Shown: piece after piece, positions 11,201-18,986 of the stretch
Layout: each line of letters starts with the position of its first letter
Numbering within the stretch: the stretch's first letter is position 1
Assembly (NCBI RefSeq): GCF_031082295.1
Contig: NZ_JAVHLD010000001.1
Coordinates: 62,001-126,000 of the forward strand
Direction of reading: 5' to 3'
Source of the DNA: Humidesulfovibrio sp.
GTDB lineage: Bacteria; Desulfobacterota; Desulfovibrionia; Desulfovibrionales; Desulfovibrionaceae
DNA: 64,000 nucleotides
Position numbers and translations under genes: made by a program
Notes under the pieces: model-generated
The model's input: the letters and a program-made list of their open reading frames with translations, nothing else
The model's database searches: none
Told to the model about the DNA's origin: nothing

Positions 11201-11896
11201 GGAAAATTCCTCGGAAAGACCCAGGTGCCGAAATACTCGGAGATGGCGCTCGACCTTGCCATGAACATCTTCATGGAGCGCAAGGAGTGGGGCCGCATAG
11301 CCTCGCTGGCGGCCAAGGCCTCAAAGGCCTGGAAGCTCTCTCCGCGGCAGCAGGCCCAGTTCGAGCAGGCCAGGGCCATGGCGCTTGAGAACCAGGGCGA
11401 ATCCGAGAAGAGCATTCCGCTCTGGACGCGCATCGCCTCCGACCCCGCCACGGACCTGCCTACCCGCGCCTTCGCCACGTATACCTTGGCCAAGGACGCG
11501 GCCCGCAAGCAGGACATGCACCGCCTCTTCGCCCTGTCCCAGGAGGCCCTGGGGCTGCTCCTCGAGGCCCGCGGCGACAAGGACAAGATCAAGGACTGCC
11601 TGCTCATGAGCATTACCGCCACTGAGCGCTCCGGCCGCTACAACGAGACTCTCAAGTGGGCCAAGGAGTTCGACCGCATCATCTCCGACAAGGACCCGGA
11701 CTGGGCGCCCCTGCGGCTGCGCCTGGCAGGCATCTACCGCCAGGGCGGCAAGTTCGATGAGTGGAAGGCGCTCCTGTCCGACATCGTGAAGAAGAAGCCC
11801 GGCACGGTATATGCCCGCATGGCCGCCCAGGAGCTGGAGAGCAGCGCCCTGGACCAGCGGCTTCAGAAGTACCTGCAGAACAACGTCGGGCGCTAG
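8270..11896 (+). CDS. Exported TPR-repeat protein with long Ala/Pro-rich linker (1208 aa)
   Basis: A signal peptide (about residues 1-29, basic start then a long Leu/Ala core) is followed by a 90-residue beta-rich domain that resembles AMIN-type cell-wall domains. A low-complexity linker rich in Ala, Pro, Lys and Glu runs from about 130 to 550, partly coiled-coil-like (KEQKLAEQKRLQEAKAAEAA). From about residue 550 to the end there are repeated TPR-like helices, for example LADAYMQAYRDN and YSLGEYYRGKGDLKKAADNY. Such proteins usually act as periplasmic scaffolds in envelope or motility machines. The partner is unknown. It follows a sigma-54 activator by 47 bases, which suggests shared regulation with flagellar or envelope genes, but no flagellar gene lies in the window. 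Confidence 0.8.
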   Translation: MTWRRPTAPLWLVAALAAGAVLCPTHGNALQTGFQAGQGSDTITVSPESGPLPKYSVHRTGAQEITVLIQPAPGEKAAAAPRVGGSKLVKSVRAIPGGFKIQLSTSGFGYVHSAPSGKLQIQLFSDPIGSRWENVNKKAEPKAAPKAETSAETKPAAKTEAKTELPNKPPQEKPLSAKEQKLAEQKRLQEAKAAEAARRKAETEARLELEAAAKREKEAAARQPKPSAQAATPAPAPPSTSAPQAPVAPQPAPQPAQVTPGKADAATGQPYFSVPYSMRAPVSKTVLGMPSGSTATLPMVSGQGQAPSAPAPTPAAPKQAAHESTPAKVVGGKLPAGVTEKPILQDQHVPQAAPATAQTPMPPVAAEHAQPTLPPPAQPTPIDVQPEKGKADVRFRADRNTPEQARLAEIVSGTAAFPKAAAPGQAAAPAKIAPAAQTPGARPWEIRQQVQKTTMPTVAGTTAPLPAVAPGAVAEHTPAAPATPQPLPAEGGGNASAHGPTKEPAKDAAKEQANNTNGAAPKEPGKEEAKDAHGAAPKEAGKDKAPEGPHTEQQIKDMLLKAQSDMSAGQWDSAVKSLRAMLNEPNLKGALREEVLYSLADAYMQAYRDNYAANYDKVAGAQMMAMNSNQKSRQVPRALLNLGLLNLKVGNLGEAKAYFNIIKKKYKIDQNAAMVPYSLGEYYRGKGDLKKAADNYQELIQDYPDSKLAKETAYTLAQTLRKLGEYEKAYKIIDYIDKRWPLFYMEAPDFLRLEAEIEEKVGKLAQAKDHYWTYYNLNPAAEFADVTLVRVGDIYLRQDKRAAAKEVYQKAVHDFPGSEGGLVARMRIAEEGIYDDPTMTEMVSLFGKPQSLKPNETYEYIVKKYPQSPLAPLALIKLGMWQFYSKAYLDAIGSANSFLEKYPKSPLIGKAKELGFQSFLLALPQLVQEGNYQRVMQLFDSAPFVKESQDKIGDEARMAIAVSAWKRGEPERALQLAGKFLGKTQVPKYSEMALDLAMNIFMERKEWGRIASLAAKASKAWKLSPRQQAQFEQARAMALENQGESEKSIPLWTRIASDPATDLPTRAFATYTLAKDAARKQDMHRLFALSQEALGLLLEARGDKDKIKDCLLMSITATERSGRYNETLKWAKEFDRIISDKDPDWAPLRLRLAGIYRQGGKFDEWKALLSDIVKKKPGTVYARMAAQELESSALDQRLQKYLQNNVGR

Positions 11897-11920
11897 CGCC
11901 CAAGCCCTCAGGAGTTGCGC

Positions 11921-12754
11921 ATGCCCATGCCCTTTACGGAAGTCCTGGACCGTCAGCCCGCTGTCGCCGGGCAATTCTACACGAACGACCCCGACGCCCT
12001 GCGGCTTGAGGTGCGCGGCTACCTGGAAGGGGCCGAGCAGAAGTCGAGCGTGCATTCCGTCCTGACCATGGCTCCGCACGCGGGCTACTATTTCTCCGGG
12101 GCCGTGGCCGGGGCCACCCTGGGCCGCGCCAACCTGGCCGAGACAGTGCTGCTGCTCGGCCCCAACCACACCGGCCTGGGCAAGCCCTTCGCCGTGTGGC
12201 CTTCGGGCCGCTGGATGTTCCCTGGCGGGGCGCTCAGCGTGGACACCGAACTGGTGGAGCATCTCCTGGCCCAGGAGGGCCGCCTGGTACTCGACACCCT
12301 GGCCCACCAGCGCGAGCACTCCCTGGAGGTTTTGGTGCCCTTCCTGGCCGAGCTGAACCCGGACACGCGCATCGTGCCCATCGCCGTATCCCAGCCCGAC
12401 CTGCCCACCCTGCTCTCCGTAGGCAAAGCCATCGGGCGCGCCCTGCGCGCCTTTGAACGGCCCGTGAGCATGGTCGTCAGCTCGGACATGAGCCACTTCG
12501 TGACCCATGAGATGGCCCAGGAGCTTGACTCCAAGGCGCTGGACCCCGTCATGGCCCTGAACCCGGTTGCCTTCTACGAGACCGTGCGCGGCGAGAGCAT
12601 CAGCATGTGCGGCGTGCTGCCCATGACCCTGGCCCTGGCCGCGGCGCTCGAACTCGGCGCGAGCCAGAGCGAGATCACGGCCTACGCCACCTCCGGCGAG
12701 GTCAACGGCGAGATGCGCCGGGTAGTGGGCTACGCCGGGTTGGTCATCAGCTAG
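11921..12754 (+). CDS. amrB: MEMO-family protein (AmmeMemoRadiSam system protein B)
   Basis: A 277-residue member of the MEMO1/AmmB family, related in fold to LigB-type non-heme iron dioxygenases. Family landmarks are APHAGYYFSG near residue 50, LLGPNHTG near 75, HQREHSLEVLVPFL near 130 and SSDMSHF near 190; the His residues in these motifs line the metal-like site. In AmmeMemoRadiSam loci it sits with AMMECR1 and a radical SAM protein; here neither partner is adjacent. A broken radical SAM/SPASM gene lies convergently downstream but belongs to a different subtype. The ATG at 11921 is preferred to a TTG six bases earlier because CAGGAG abuts the TTG. The biochemical role is unproven. Confidence 0.88.
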   Translation: MPMPFTEVLDRQPAVAGQFYTNDPDALRLEVRGYLEGAEQKSSVHSVLTMAPHAGYYFSGAVAGATLGRANLAETVLLLGPNHTGLGKPFAVWPSGRWMFPGGALSVDTELVEHLLAQEGRLVLDTLAHQREHSLEVLVPFLAELNPDTRIVPIAVSQPDLPTLLSVGKAIGRALRAFERPVSMVVSSDMSHFVTHEMAQELDSKALDPVMALNPVAFYETVRGESISMCGVLPMTLALAAALELGASQSEITAYATSGEVNGEMRRVVGYAGLVIS

Positions 12755-12776
12755 CCGCTGGCTGGTTCTCAACGCA

Positions 12777-12809
12777 AAAAGGCCCGGAGCGCTCTGCCCC
12801 GGGCCTTTT
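12777..12809. terminator. Bidirectional rho-independent terminator
   Basis: GGCCCGG at 12781-12787 pairs with CCGGGCC at 12799-12805 around an 11-base loop. It has AAAA before and TTTT after the stem, so it can serve both amrB (plus) and the convergent radical SAM pseudogene (minus). Confidence 0.8.
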
Positions 12810-12826
12810 CATTCCCGCCGCAACCA

Positions 12827-13869
12827 CTAGTGCGGCTGGACGTGGGAATACTTCGCCAAAAGTTCCGGCGTCTTGAAGTGAAAGCCGAGCTCTTTTGGGC
12901 TGCCCTGGCGGATGTTGCAGTTGCGGCAAAAGGCCGGAGCCTGCGGCGTGTTCACGGTGCGCCGGAAAATGGCGGCCTGCTTGCCGTTCCACATGGGCTC
13001 GAAGTCGCCGTCGGCAAGATTGCCGATGCCCGTCGGACCGGAGCAGCACAGCGCCATACTGCCGTCCACATTGACGATGAGCTTGGTCCACGGGTCCAGG
13101 CAGGTGTGCTTGTCCGAGATGACCTCTCTGAAGCCCGGCTCCGGAGCATCGCGGAAGAGCGTCGGCGCGTTGAGCTGCAGGCCCAGGCGCTTGGCGATGT
13201 CCATGGCCGCCAGCTAGAGTTCGTCGCTGCGCTCCTGCTCGAAGAACAGGCAGTCCTCAGCGAGCGCCTCCTTGTGAAGCCCGGATAGAAGACGTTGACC
13301 TCGCGGACGCCAATATCCGAGGCGATGCGCAAAAGTCGCGGCAGCTCAGGCAGGTTCGAGCGCATGGCCAGGAAATTGAAATCAATGGCCGGAAATGCAG
13401 CGCGCTTGGACCGCTTGAGCTTGGCGATGAGCTCGATGCCGCCCATGACCTTGGCGAAGTCGCCGCCGCGGATACGCTTGTAGGTGGCGGCTGTCCCGGC
13501 GTCGATGCTGAACTTGATGCACCCGACCTTGTAGCGGACGATCTCTTTGCACATGTCCTCGGTCAGCAACGAACCGTTGGAAATGGTGGAGATAAAGCAC
13601 TCGTGCTTGTTGGCGATGCGGTAAAGGTCAGTGATGCGAGGATACAAAAAGGGCTCGCCGCCAAAAATCTGCAGGGTCTCCGCAAACGGAAGCAGCGGTT
13701 CGATCTTCTCCACCACCGACCAGTCCAACTCGCCCTCGTAACTGCCCTGGTAGCACATGGGACAGCGGTAGTTGCACTTCAAAAGGGTCGTGATCGTGAT
13801 TTCCTGCGGGAAGGTGACAAGCTCCTCGACGTTGCCTCGGCCAAAGACCTCGGCCAAACTTGTATTCAT
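12827..13869 (-). pseudogene. Radical SAM/SPASM protein, disrupted by a frameshift and an in-frame stop
   Basis: The first part (from the ATG at 13869) encodes a radical SAM core with CNYRCPMC (CxxxCxxC for the 4Fe-4S cluster) and IFGGEPFLYP. Around 13290 the frame changes: after NVFYPGF the good coding frame continues one frame over as HKEALAEDCLFFEQE, consistent with loss of one base. About 25 codons later, at 13214-13216, that frame has a TAG, after which MDIAKRLGLQ and a SPASM domain with CLDPW, CCSG and CRNCN follow to 12827. Joined, the pieces give one normal-length protein of about 345 residues. Two independent lesions argue for a decayed gene rather than a sequencing slip. The original role was probably peptide or protein maturation. 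Confidence 0.8.
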
Positions 13870-13931
13870 CACCTTGACATTACTAATGTATTGCAACGAT
13901 CCCCCTGAGTGTTTCCCTGTGCTGAAGCATC

Positions 13932-15650
13932 CTAGTATCCTCTCAAGCCATCGGTGCGGACCATGCGGCCCATCTCCTTGCGAGGGTTGCCCTGCGACCT
14001 GGCCTCGGCGTCCACGCGCTCGCAGACCAGCGGAATCTCGGCACCCTTGGAGCCTTCCAGGTCGCCGACGCATTCAATGGTGCGCACCAGCGCCGTTCCG
14101 CGCGTGCCCCCCTGACTGTCAACCGAGTCCTGGTTCCGCCTCGCCCCGGGGCGCCTCTGCCCCTGGCCGTTCAGAAGATCGCGCAGCAATCGGGCGGGCT
14201 CGAATGGTTCTTCGGGGGGGCGCCTGATGTCCAGGCGCACGTGGAGGTTGCCGTCCTCCACGGCCAGGCCGGAAAGCTCCATGCGGTTCACCAGGCGCGG
14301 CTCGCCCACCAGGGTGCCGTAAAGGGTGTCGCCGCCGGGCTTGAGCTGAAGCATGGGATAGTTGCGCGGGCCTTGCGTTTCAATGCGCCAGACCCCGGCG
14401 AGGCGGTTCAGCACCTGGGCGCGGTCCTCCACGCGGGGCCGTTGCTGCTGAGTGGGCTGCGGGCTCGGCGTTTGCGGCGCCTGCCAGGGCTTGGGCACAT
14501 TGACAGAGGCCTGTTGCCCGACGACGGAAACTGACCCTGCGCCGGGGCCGGCTACCATGACGCTTGAGGCCTTCTGCTTGGCCTTGGCAGCCTGCTCGGC
14601 CTGCATGCGCTCGGCCTCGCGACGCGCTCCCTCCAACGCCATGCGTTCCTGCTCCAGCTTCCTGCGCTCGGCCTCAAGCACGGCCAACTGCTCACGCAGG
14701 CGCTTGTCCTGAGGGGCCTGGGCCTCGGCCAGCTTCTTGGCGGCCTCCTGGTCCAGCTGCTGCCTGCGGCGCGCAAGCTCGGCGCGCTCCTGCTCCACTT
14801 GGCGCTTCTCCGCCTCCAGCCCGGCAAGGTATTCCTTGAGGCGCTGCTCCTGCTGGCGCTGCTGGAGGGAGGCCTGAGAGGCGTTGATGGCCAAGGGCTG
14901 CTGGGGCTGCCCAGCAACGTAGAAATATCCTGCGATGGACGAGGACTCCCAGGGCACCTGCTTCTTGCCCGTCTCGCTCATGACGCCGATGCGCACGCGC
15001 TTGAAGACTTCCTCGATGGGAATGCCCGGAGTGGTGATGTTCTGGAGCAGATACTTGGTGTAGAGGCCGTTGGTTCCCTTGCCGTCGGATGCGACGGAAT
15101 TGGGGGCCGTGGCATAGGCAACGATGGAGCCGGTGGGCGCGTCCATGCGCGCCAGGCCCTGTTCCGCGCTACGGAAGCTGCGGGTGAAGGGATTGTTGCG
15201 GCAGGCGTCCAGGATGACGATGTTGAGCTCGTTGCCCGCGTCCTCCATCTTGCCGAGCACCCTGCCCGCGTCCACGCACTCGAACTTGGCGTCGGACTCG
15301 CTGGAGACATTGGAGTTCACCGGCACCAGATAGTTGACGCCCTGAACCTGCACGCCGTGCCCGGCGTAGTAGAACAGGCCCACGCCGCCGCGCTTGAGGC
15401 GCTCGCCGAACAGGCGGATGGCCTCCTCCATGTCGCGCAGGGAAACATCAGTCTTGAGCTGCACGTCGAACCCGAGGCGCTCAAGGGTGCGCGCCATGTC
15501 CTTGGCGTCGTTGGCGGGATTCTTCAGCGGCTTGTTCTTGTAGGCGGAGTTGCCGATGACCAGGGCGTAGCGCCCTGGAGCCGCAAAGGCAGTCGTAGTG
15601 AGCAAAATGAGCGCAGCGAGCGCAAGAATGAGTCTGGTTGCGGTGCGCAT
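13932..15650 (-). CDS. Secreted caspase-family (orthocaspase/metacaspase) protein
   Basis: A signal peptide (about 1-23, ending AFA-AP) leads into a caspase p20-like domain (25-245). The catalytic dyad is visible: His98 in YYAGHG and Cys150 in LDACRNN. A charged coiled-coil rich in Glu, Arg, Gln and Ala covers about 265-360. The C-terminal 170 residues contain a low-complexity linker and a domain (about 400-570) that I do not recognise. Metacaspases cleave after Arg/Lys and are calcium-dependent in many cases; the substrate here is unknown. The protein should be periplasmic or anchored. GGAG lies eight bases before the ATG. It is divergent from the Nramp transporter gene. Confidence 0.88.
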   Translation of the reverse strand: MRTATRLILALAALILLTTTAFAAPGRYALVIGNSAYKNKPLKNPANDAKDMARTLERLGFDVQLKTDVSLRDMEEAIRLFGERLKRGGVGLFYYAGHGVQVQGVNYLVPVNSNVSSESDAKFECVDAGRVLGKMEDAGNELNIVILDACRNNPFTRSFRSAEQGLARMDAPTGSIVAYATAPNSVASDGKGTNGLYTKYLLQNITTPGIPIEEVFKRVRIGVMSETGKKQVPWESSSIAGYFYVAGQPQQPLAINASQASLQQRQQEQRLKEYLAGLEAEKRQVEQERAELARRRQQLDQEAAKKLAEAQAPQDKRLREQLAVLEAERRKLEQERMALEGARREAERMQAEQAAKAKQKASSVMVAGPGAGSVSVVGQQASVNVPKPWQAPQTPSPQPTQQQRPRVEDRAQVLNRLAGVWRIETQGPRNYPMLQLKPGGDTLYGTLVGEPRLVNRMELSGLAVEDGNLHVRLDIRRPPEEPFEPARLLRDLLNGQGQRRPGARRNQDSVDSQGGTRGTALVRTIECVGDLEGSKGAEIPLVCERVDAEARSQGNPRKEMGRMVRTDGLRGY

Positions 15651-15764
15651 AGGTTGCTCCTGAACTCTGTGGATTGGCTGTCATGCTATCCGACAACGCC
15701 CCTGCTGGCAACGTCGGCGGCGGCGTTTCGCCCTGCCTGGACATCCGCCGGGAGCAAGGGTAAT

Positions 15765-15788
15765 TGCATATTCATGTCGACCTATGCA
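15765..15788. promoter_or_regulatory. Inverted repeat between the caspase and Nramp genes, possible operator
   Basis: TGCATA at 15765-15770 and TATGCA at 15783-15788 form a perfect 6-bp dyad with a 12-base spacer, 27 bases before the ATG of the Nramp gene. A metalloregulator site is possible from context. The match to any known MntR or Fur box is not good. Confidence 0.35.
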
Positions 15789-15814
15789 CTCCTAGCAAGT
15801 TCAGGGCCAGCGAA

Positions 15815-17083
15815 ATGATCGCCTCACGGCTCCGGGCCTGGTTCCGCGACCACCACAAACCCCGCTTTTCCGGACTTGAGATTCTCAAGTACATCGGGCC
15901 GGGCATGCTGGTCACCGTGGGCTTCATCGACCCCGGCAACTGGGCCGCCAACGTGGCCGCAGGCGCCGGGTTCGGCTACTCGCTGTTGTGGATGGTGACG
16001 CTGGCCACGCTTATGCTCATCGTGCTCCAGCACAACGCCGCGCACCTGGGCATCGCCACGGGCCTGTGCCTGTCCGAGGCCGCGGTGCAGCACATGCGTC
16101 CCCTGGCCTCACGCTCGCTGCTGGGCTCGGCCATGATCGCCGCCGTTGCCACGGCCCTGGCCGAACTGCTTGGCGCGGCCATCGCCCTGAACATGCTCTT
16201 CGGCCTGCCCATCTGGCTCGGCACCCTGCTGACCACGGTCTTCGTGGCCTGGATGCTCTACTCCAACGCCTACCGGCGCATCGAGAAGATCATCATCGCC
16301 TTTGTTTCGCTCATCGGCCTCTCCTTCATCTACGAACTGACGCTGGTGAAGATACCCTGGGGAGAGGCGGCCGTGGCCTGGGTCACGCCGAGCTTTCCCC
16401 ACGGCTCCATCCCCATCATCATGAGCGTGCTCGGCGCTGTTGTCATGCCGCACAACCTGTTCCTGCACTCCGAGGTCATCCAGAGCCGCCAGTGGAACCT
16501 GGAGAACAAGGACGTCATCAAGCATCAGCTGCGGTTCGAGTTCGTCGACACGCTGTTCTCCATGCTCGTGGGCTGGGGCATCAACAGCGCCATGATCCTT
16601 GTGGCCGCCGCGACGTTCTTCGCCCAGGGCACGCCCGTGGACCAGCTGGAGCAGGCCCAGGCCATGCTGCGGCCCATCCTGGGGGACGCCGCGGCAGTGG
16701 TCTTCGCCCTGGCGCTGCTCATGGCGGGCCTGTCCTCCAGCGTCACGGCGGGCATGGCCGGGGGCAGCATCTTCGCGGGCATCTTCTCCGAGCCCTTCGA
16801 CATCAAGGACCCGCACAGCCGCCTGGGCGTGGCCTTGACGCTCGTCCCGGCCGCCCTGTGCATCCTGCTCATCACCTCGCCCTTTCAAGGGCTGGTGGTC
16901 TCGCAGATCCTTCTGAGCATCCAACTCCCGCTCACCATCTACCTGCAGTTCCGCCTCACCGCCTCGCGCAAGGTCATGGGCGAATTCGTCAACACCGCCT
17001 GGCACAACTTCGTGCTGGGCGGCATCTCCATCGTGGTGGTGGGCCTGAACATGCTGCTGCTCTGGGACACCTTCTTCGGCTAG
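15815..17083 (+). CDS. mntH: Nramp-family divalent metal (Mn2+/Fe2+) transporter
   Basis: A 422-residue proton-coupled metal importer of the inner membrane, with about 11 hydrophobic segments. The two unwound metal-binding helices are identifiable: DPGN (39-42) in TM1 and MPHN in TM6, followed by LFLHSE. These carry the Asp, Asn and Met that coordinate the metal in Nramp structures, so selectivity for Mn2+/Fe2+ over Ca2+/Mg2+ is expected. The ATG at 15815 fits the family start; a longer in-frame reading from TTG at 15764 adds residues without family similarity. A dyad sits just upstream. An MntP-type exporter lies elsewhere in the window at 42489-43076. Confidence 0.92.
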   Translation: MIASRLRAWFRDHHKPRFSGLEILKYIGPGMLVTVGFIDPGNWAANVAAGAGFGYSLLWMVTLATLMLIVLQHNAAHLGIATGLCLSEAAVQHMRPLASRSLLGSAMIAAVATALAELLGAAIALNMLFGLPIWLGTLLTTVFVAWMLYSNAYRRIEKIIIAFVSLIGLSFIYELTLVKIPWGEAAVAWVTPSFPHGSIPIIMSVLGAVVMPHNLFLHSEVIQSRQWNLENKDVIKHQLRFEFVDTLFSMLVGWGINSAMILVAAATFFAQGTPVDQLEQAQAMLRPILGDAAAVVFALALLMAGLSSSVTAGMAGGSIFAGIFSEPFDIKDPHSRLGVALTLVPAALCILLITSPFQGLVVSQILLSIQLPLTIYLQFRLTASRKVMGEFVNTAWHNFVLGGISIVVVGLNMLLLWDTFFG

Positions 17084-17128
17084 ATCGACCGGACGACTTG
17101 TGCCAGAGGCTGATCTTTCCGAAGACGG

Positions 17129-17157
17129 TTGATTTGCCGCGCGCAAACGCATACCTT
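17129..17157 (+). promoter_or_regulatory. Candidate promoter for fdhD
   Basis: TTGATT, 17 bases, TACCTT, ending 23 bases before the fdhD start, in the 97-base gap after mntH. A purine-rich ribosome-binding stretch (GAAAAGAGAGG) follows. Moderate match only. Confidence 0.4.
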
Positions 17158-17180
17158 TCTAGAAGGAAAAGAGAGGTTTT

Positions 17181-17969
17181 ATGCCCGAGTCATCCCCATT
17201 CGAGATCACCGAGTACGGCCCGGACGGCCCAGCGCAAAAGCACATCGAGGCCATCCGCGAGGTGCCCCTGACCATCTACCTGAACGACCGGGAGGTGGTG
17301 ACGCTGCTGTGCACCGGCAAACATCCCCGGCACCTGGCGGTCGGCTTTCTCAAGTCAGACGCGCTGCTCACCGACCCGGCGCAGCTGCTCGGCGTGGACG
17401 TCAAGGACGAGGACGGGCGCATCACCGCGCGCGTGAGCGTGAGCCACGACCCCTGGGCCAAGGGCCGGGAGATCCAGCGCTCCATCACCTCCGGCTGCGG
17501 CAAGGGCACCAACTTCGACCGCAACGTGGCGACCATCTCCAAGCGGCGCGTCACCTCGGAGCTCAAGGTGACGCCAGGGCAAATCCTGGCCCTGGCCAAC
17601 GAGCTGAAGCGCCGCAGCACCCTCTATGGCCGCACTCGCGGCTGCCACAACTCGTCGCTCTGCACCCCGAAGGAGATGCTGCTCTTCCGCGAGGACATCG
17701 GCCGCCACAACGCCATCGACATGATCGTGGGGGAATGCTTTCTGGAAGGGGTGCCGACCGATGACAAGATGATCGTGTCCACGGGCCGGGTGGCCTCGGA
17801 AATTCTGCTCAAGACCGTGCGCATCGGCGTTTCGGTGCTGGCCTCCACCGCCGTGGCCACAAGCTTCTCGGTGGAGTTGGCGCGCAAGATCGGCCTGACC
17901 CTCATCGGCAACATCAAGGCCGACAGCTTCTGGGTCTACAACGATCCGGGCCGCATCATTCAGGAATAA
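17181..17969 (+). CDS. fdhD: FdhD-type formate dehydrogenase accessory sulfurtransferase
   Basis: FdhD moves sulfur from a cysteine desulfurase to the Mo/W-bisMGD cofactor of formate dehydrogenase in the cytoplasm. The 262-residue protein shows the family blocks GRTRGCHNSSLC (150-161), REDIGRHNAIDM (170-181), the STGRVASE stretch and a C-terminal AxxFSVELA segment. In E. coli FdhD the sulfur-carrying loop is CxxC (C121, C124). Here the equivalent loop reads SGCGKG, with C106 only and Gly in the second position, although C155 and C161 remain nearby. No formate dehydrogenase gene lies in the window. Confidence 0.9.
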   Translation: MPESSPFEITEYGPDGPAQKHIEAIREVPLTIYLNDREVVTLLCTGKHPRHLAVGFLKSDALLTDPAQLLGVDVKDEDGRITARVSVSHDPWAKGREIQRSITSGCGKGTNFDRNVATISKRRVTSELKVTPGQILALANELKRRSTLYGRTRGCHNSSLCTPKEMLLFREDIGRHNAIDMIVGECFLEGVPTDDKMIVSTGRVASEILLKTVRIGVSVLASTAVATSFSVELARKIGLTLIGNIKADSFWVYNDPGRIIQE

Positions 17970-18026
17970 CGCAGAAATACGTGAGGCGCGGCCTAGGCGC
18001 GGGCGGAACGCAAGCCCAGCTGCGGA

Positions 18027-18881
18027 CTATTTCCCTACAGCCTGTTTGCCGCCGGGTTCCAGCATCAACTCCTTGAGCCACTCCGCCACAAAACGCGCTG
18101 AATGCGCCGGGGTGCCCTCATGGTCCGCCAGAATCTCCTCGTAGCGGCTCTTCGGGTGGTCCGGAGCCTTTGAGTAGACGTAAGACCGGCCCAGGCGCGA
18201 CAAAGAATCGTTGGTCCCCACCACCCACAAAAGCGGCACCGCCGGACGTATGCCCTGCACCGTGCGCGGCATCACCGCCAGGCCTTCGGGATCGCTGTAG
18301 CTCAGGTAGATCTCCGCCGTGGTGGACAGATCGTAGTCCTTGCCGTGGCGCACGTCCATGAAGGCGGAGCGCTGCCCACCGCGACCGGAGAGTATCATGT
18401 GCTGGGCCTTGCGCAGATCGGCCACCAGCACGTCGCTGAAGCGCTCCGGGTCGTGAGACGGGGCCAGGGCAACGAGGGCGAAAACCCCTGGGCGGGTGGC
18501 GGCATAACCGATGGCAGCGTTGGCGCCCAAGCCATGCCCCACGAGGGCCACGCGGGTCGCGCCTTTGGAGCGCAGTTCGCCAACGGCGAGGCCAATTTCC
18601 ACAAGGGCCTGCTGGTAGGAGGCGTCAAAGGAGCGTTTGCGCGACCAGGGCATCTCCGGCGCTTCCACCACGAACCCGACGTTGCGCAGGGTGCGGATGG
18701 TTTCGGCCAGGTGCCTGTCAGGCGTGTCGTTCTTGTCGTGCAGGGCCACAACGCCCAGCAGCTCCGCGGCAGAGGCCGACAGCGGAAAATAGACGCAAAG
18801 CAGCAGCAACAGGAGGCAGAAGGAGTGGATCGGGCGGGGGCCAATGCCTGAACCAGGACAGGCGGGGAACGCTTGCGGCAT
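18027..18881 (-). CDS. Exported alpha/beta-hydrolase-fold protein lacking the nucleophile serine
   Basis: A 284-residue protein with a signal peptide whose core is FCLLLLLLCVYF, ending near LSASA. The fold is suggested by VALVGHGLGANAAIGYA at the nucleophile elbow and VPLLWVVGTNDSL for the acid loop, then DHEGTPAHS near the C-terminus with a candidate His. The elbow reads G-H-G-L-G instead of G-x-S-x-G, so the catalytic serine is replaced by glycine; this recalls DUF3530-type families. It is probably a binding or pseudo-enzyme protein of the periplasm, which is inference. The ATG at 18881 is favoured by GGAGG upstream; an in-frame ATG at 18932 would add 17 residues. It converges with fdhD. 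Confidence 0.7.
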   Translation of the reverse strand: MPQAFPACPGSGIGPRPIHSFCLLLLLLCVYFPLSASAAELLGVVALHDKNDTPDRHLAETIRTLRNVGFVVEAPEMPWSRKRSFDASYQQALVEIGLAVGELRSKGATRVALVGHGLGANAAIGYAATRPGVFALVALAPSHDPERFSDVLVADLRKAQHMILSGRGGQRSAFMDVRHGKDYDLSTTAEIYLSYSDPEGLAVMPRTVQGIRPAVPLLWVVGTNDSLSRLGRSYVYSKAPDHPKSRYEEILADHEGTPAHSARFVAEWLKELMLEPGGKQAVGK

Positions 18882-18986
18882 GTGGGGGAGCCTCCAGCGG
18901 AATTCAGACGGAGCACGCCCCATCCTTCTCATCCTTTACCGCGCAGGCCCATGCTTGGCAACCTGCGAGGCACGAAAGCCGGGCGC

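Noticed and set aside
13214-13216. TAG in the radical SAM gene as a pyrrolysine codon
   Set aside because: A frameshift lies nearby, no pyl genes are visible in the window, and no UAG-decoding context is known for this family. CAG to TAG mutation is simpler.
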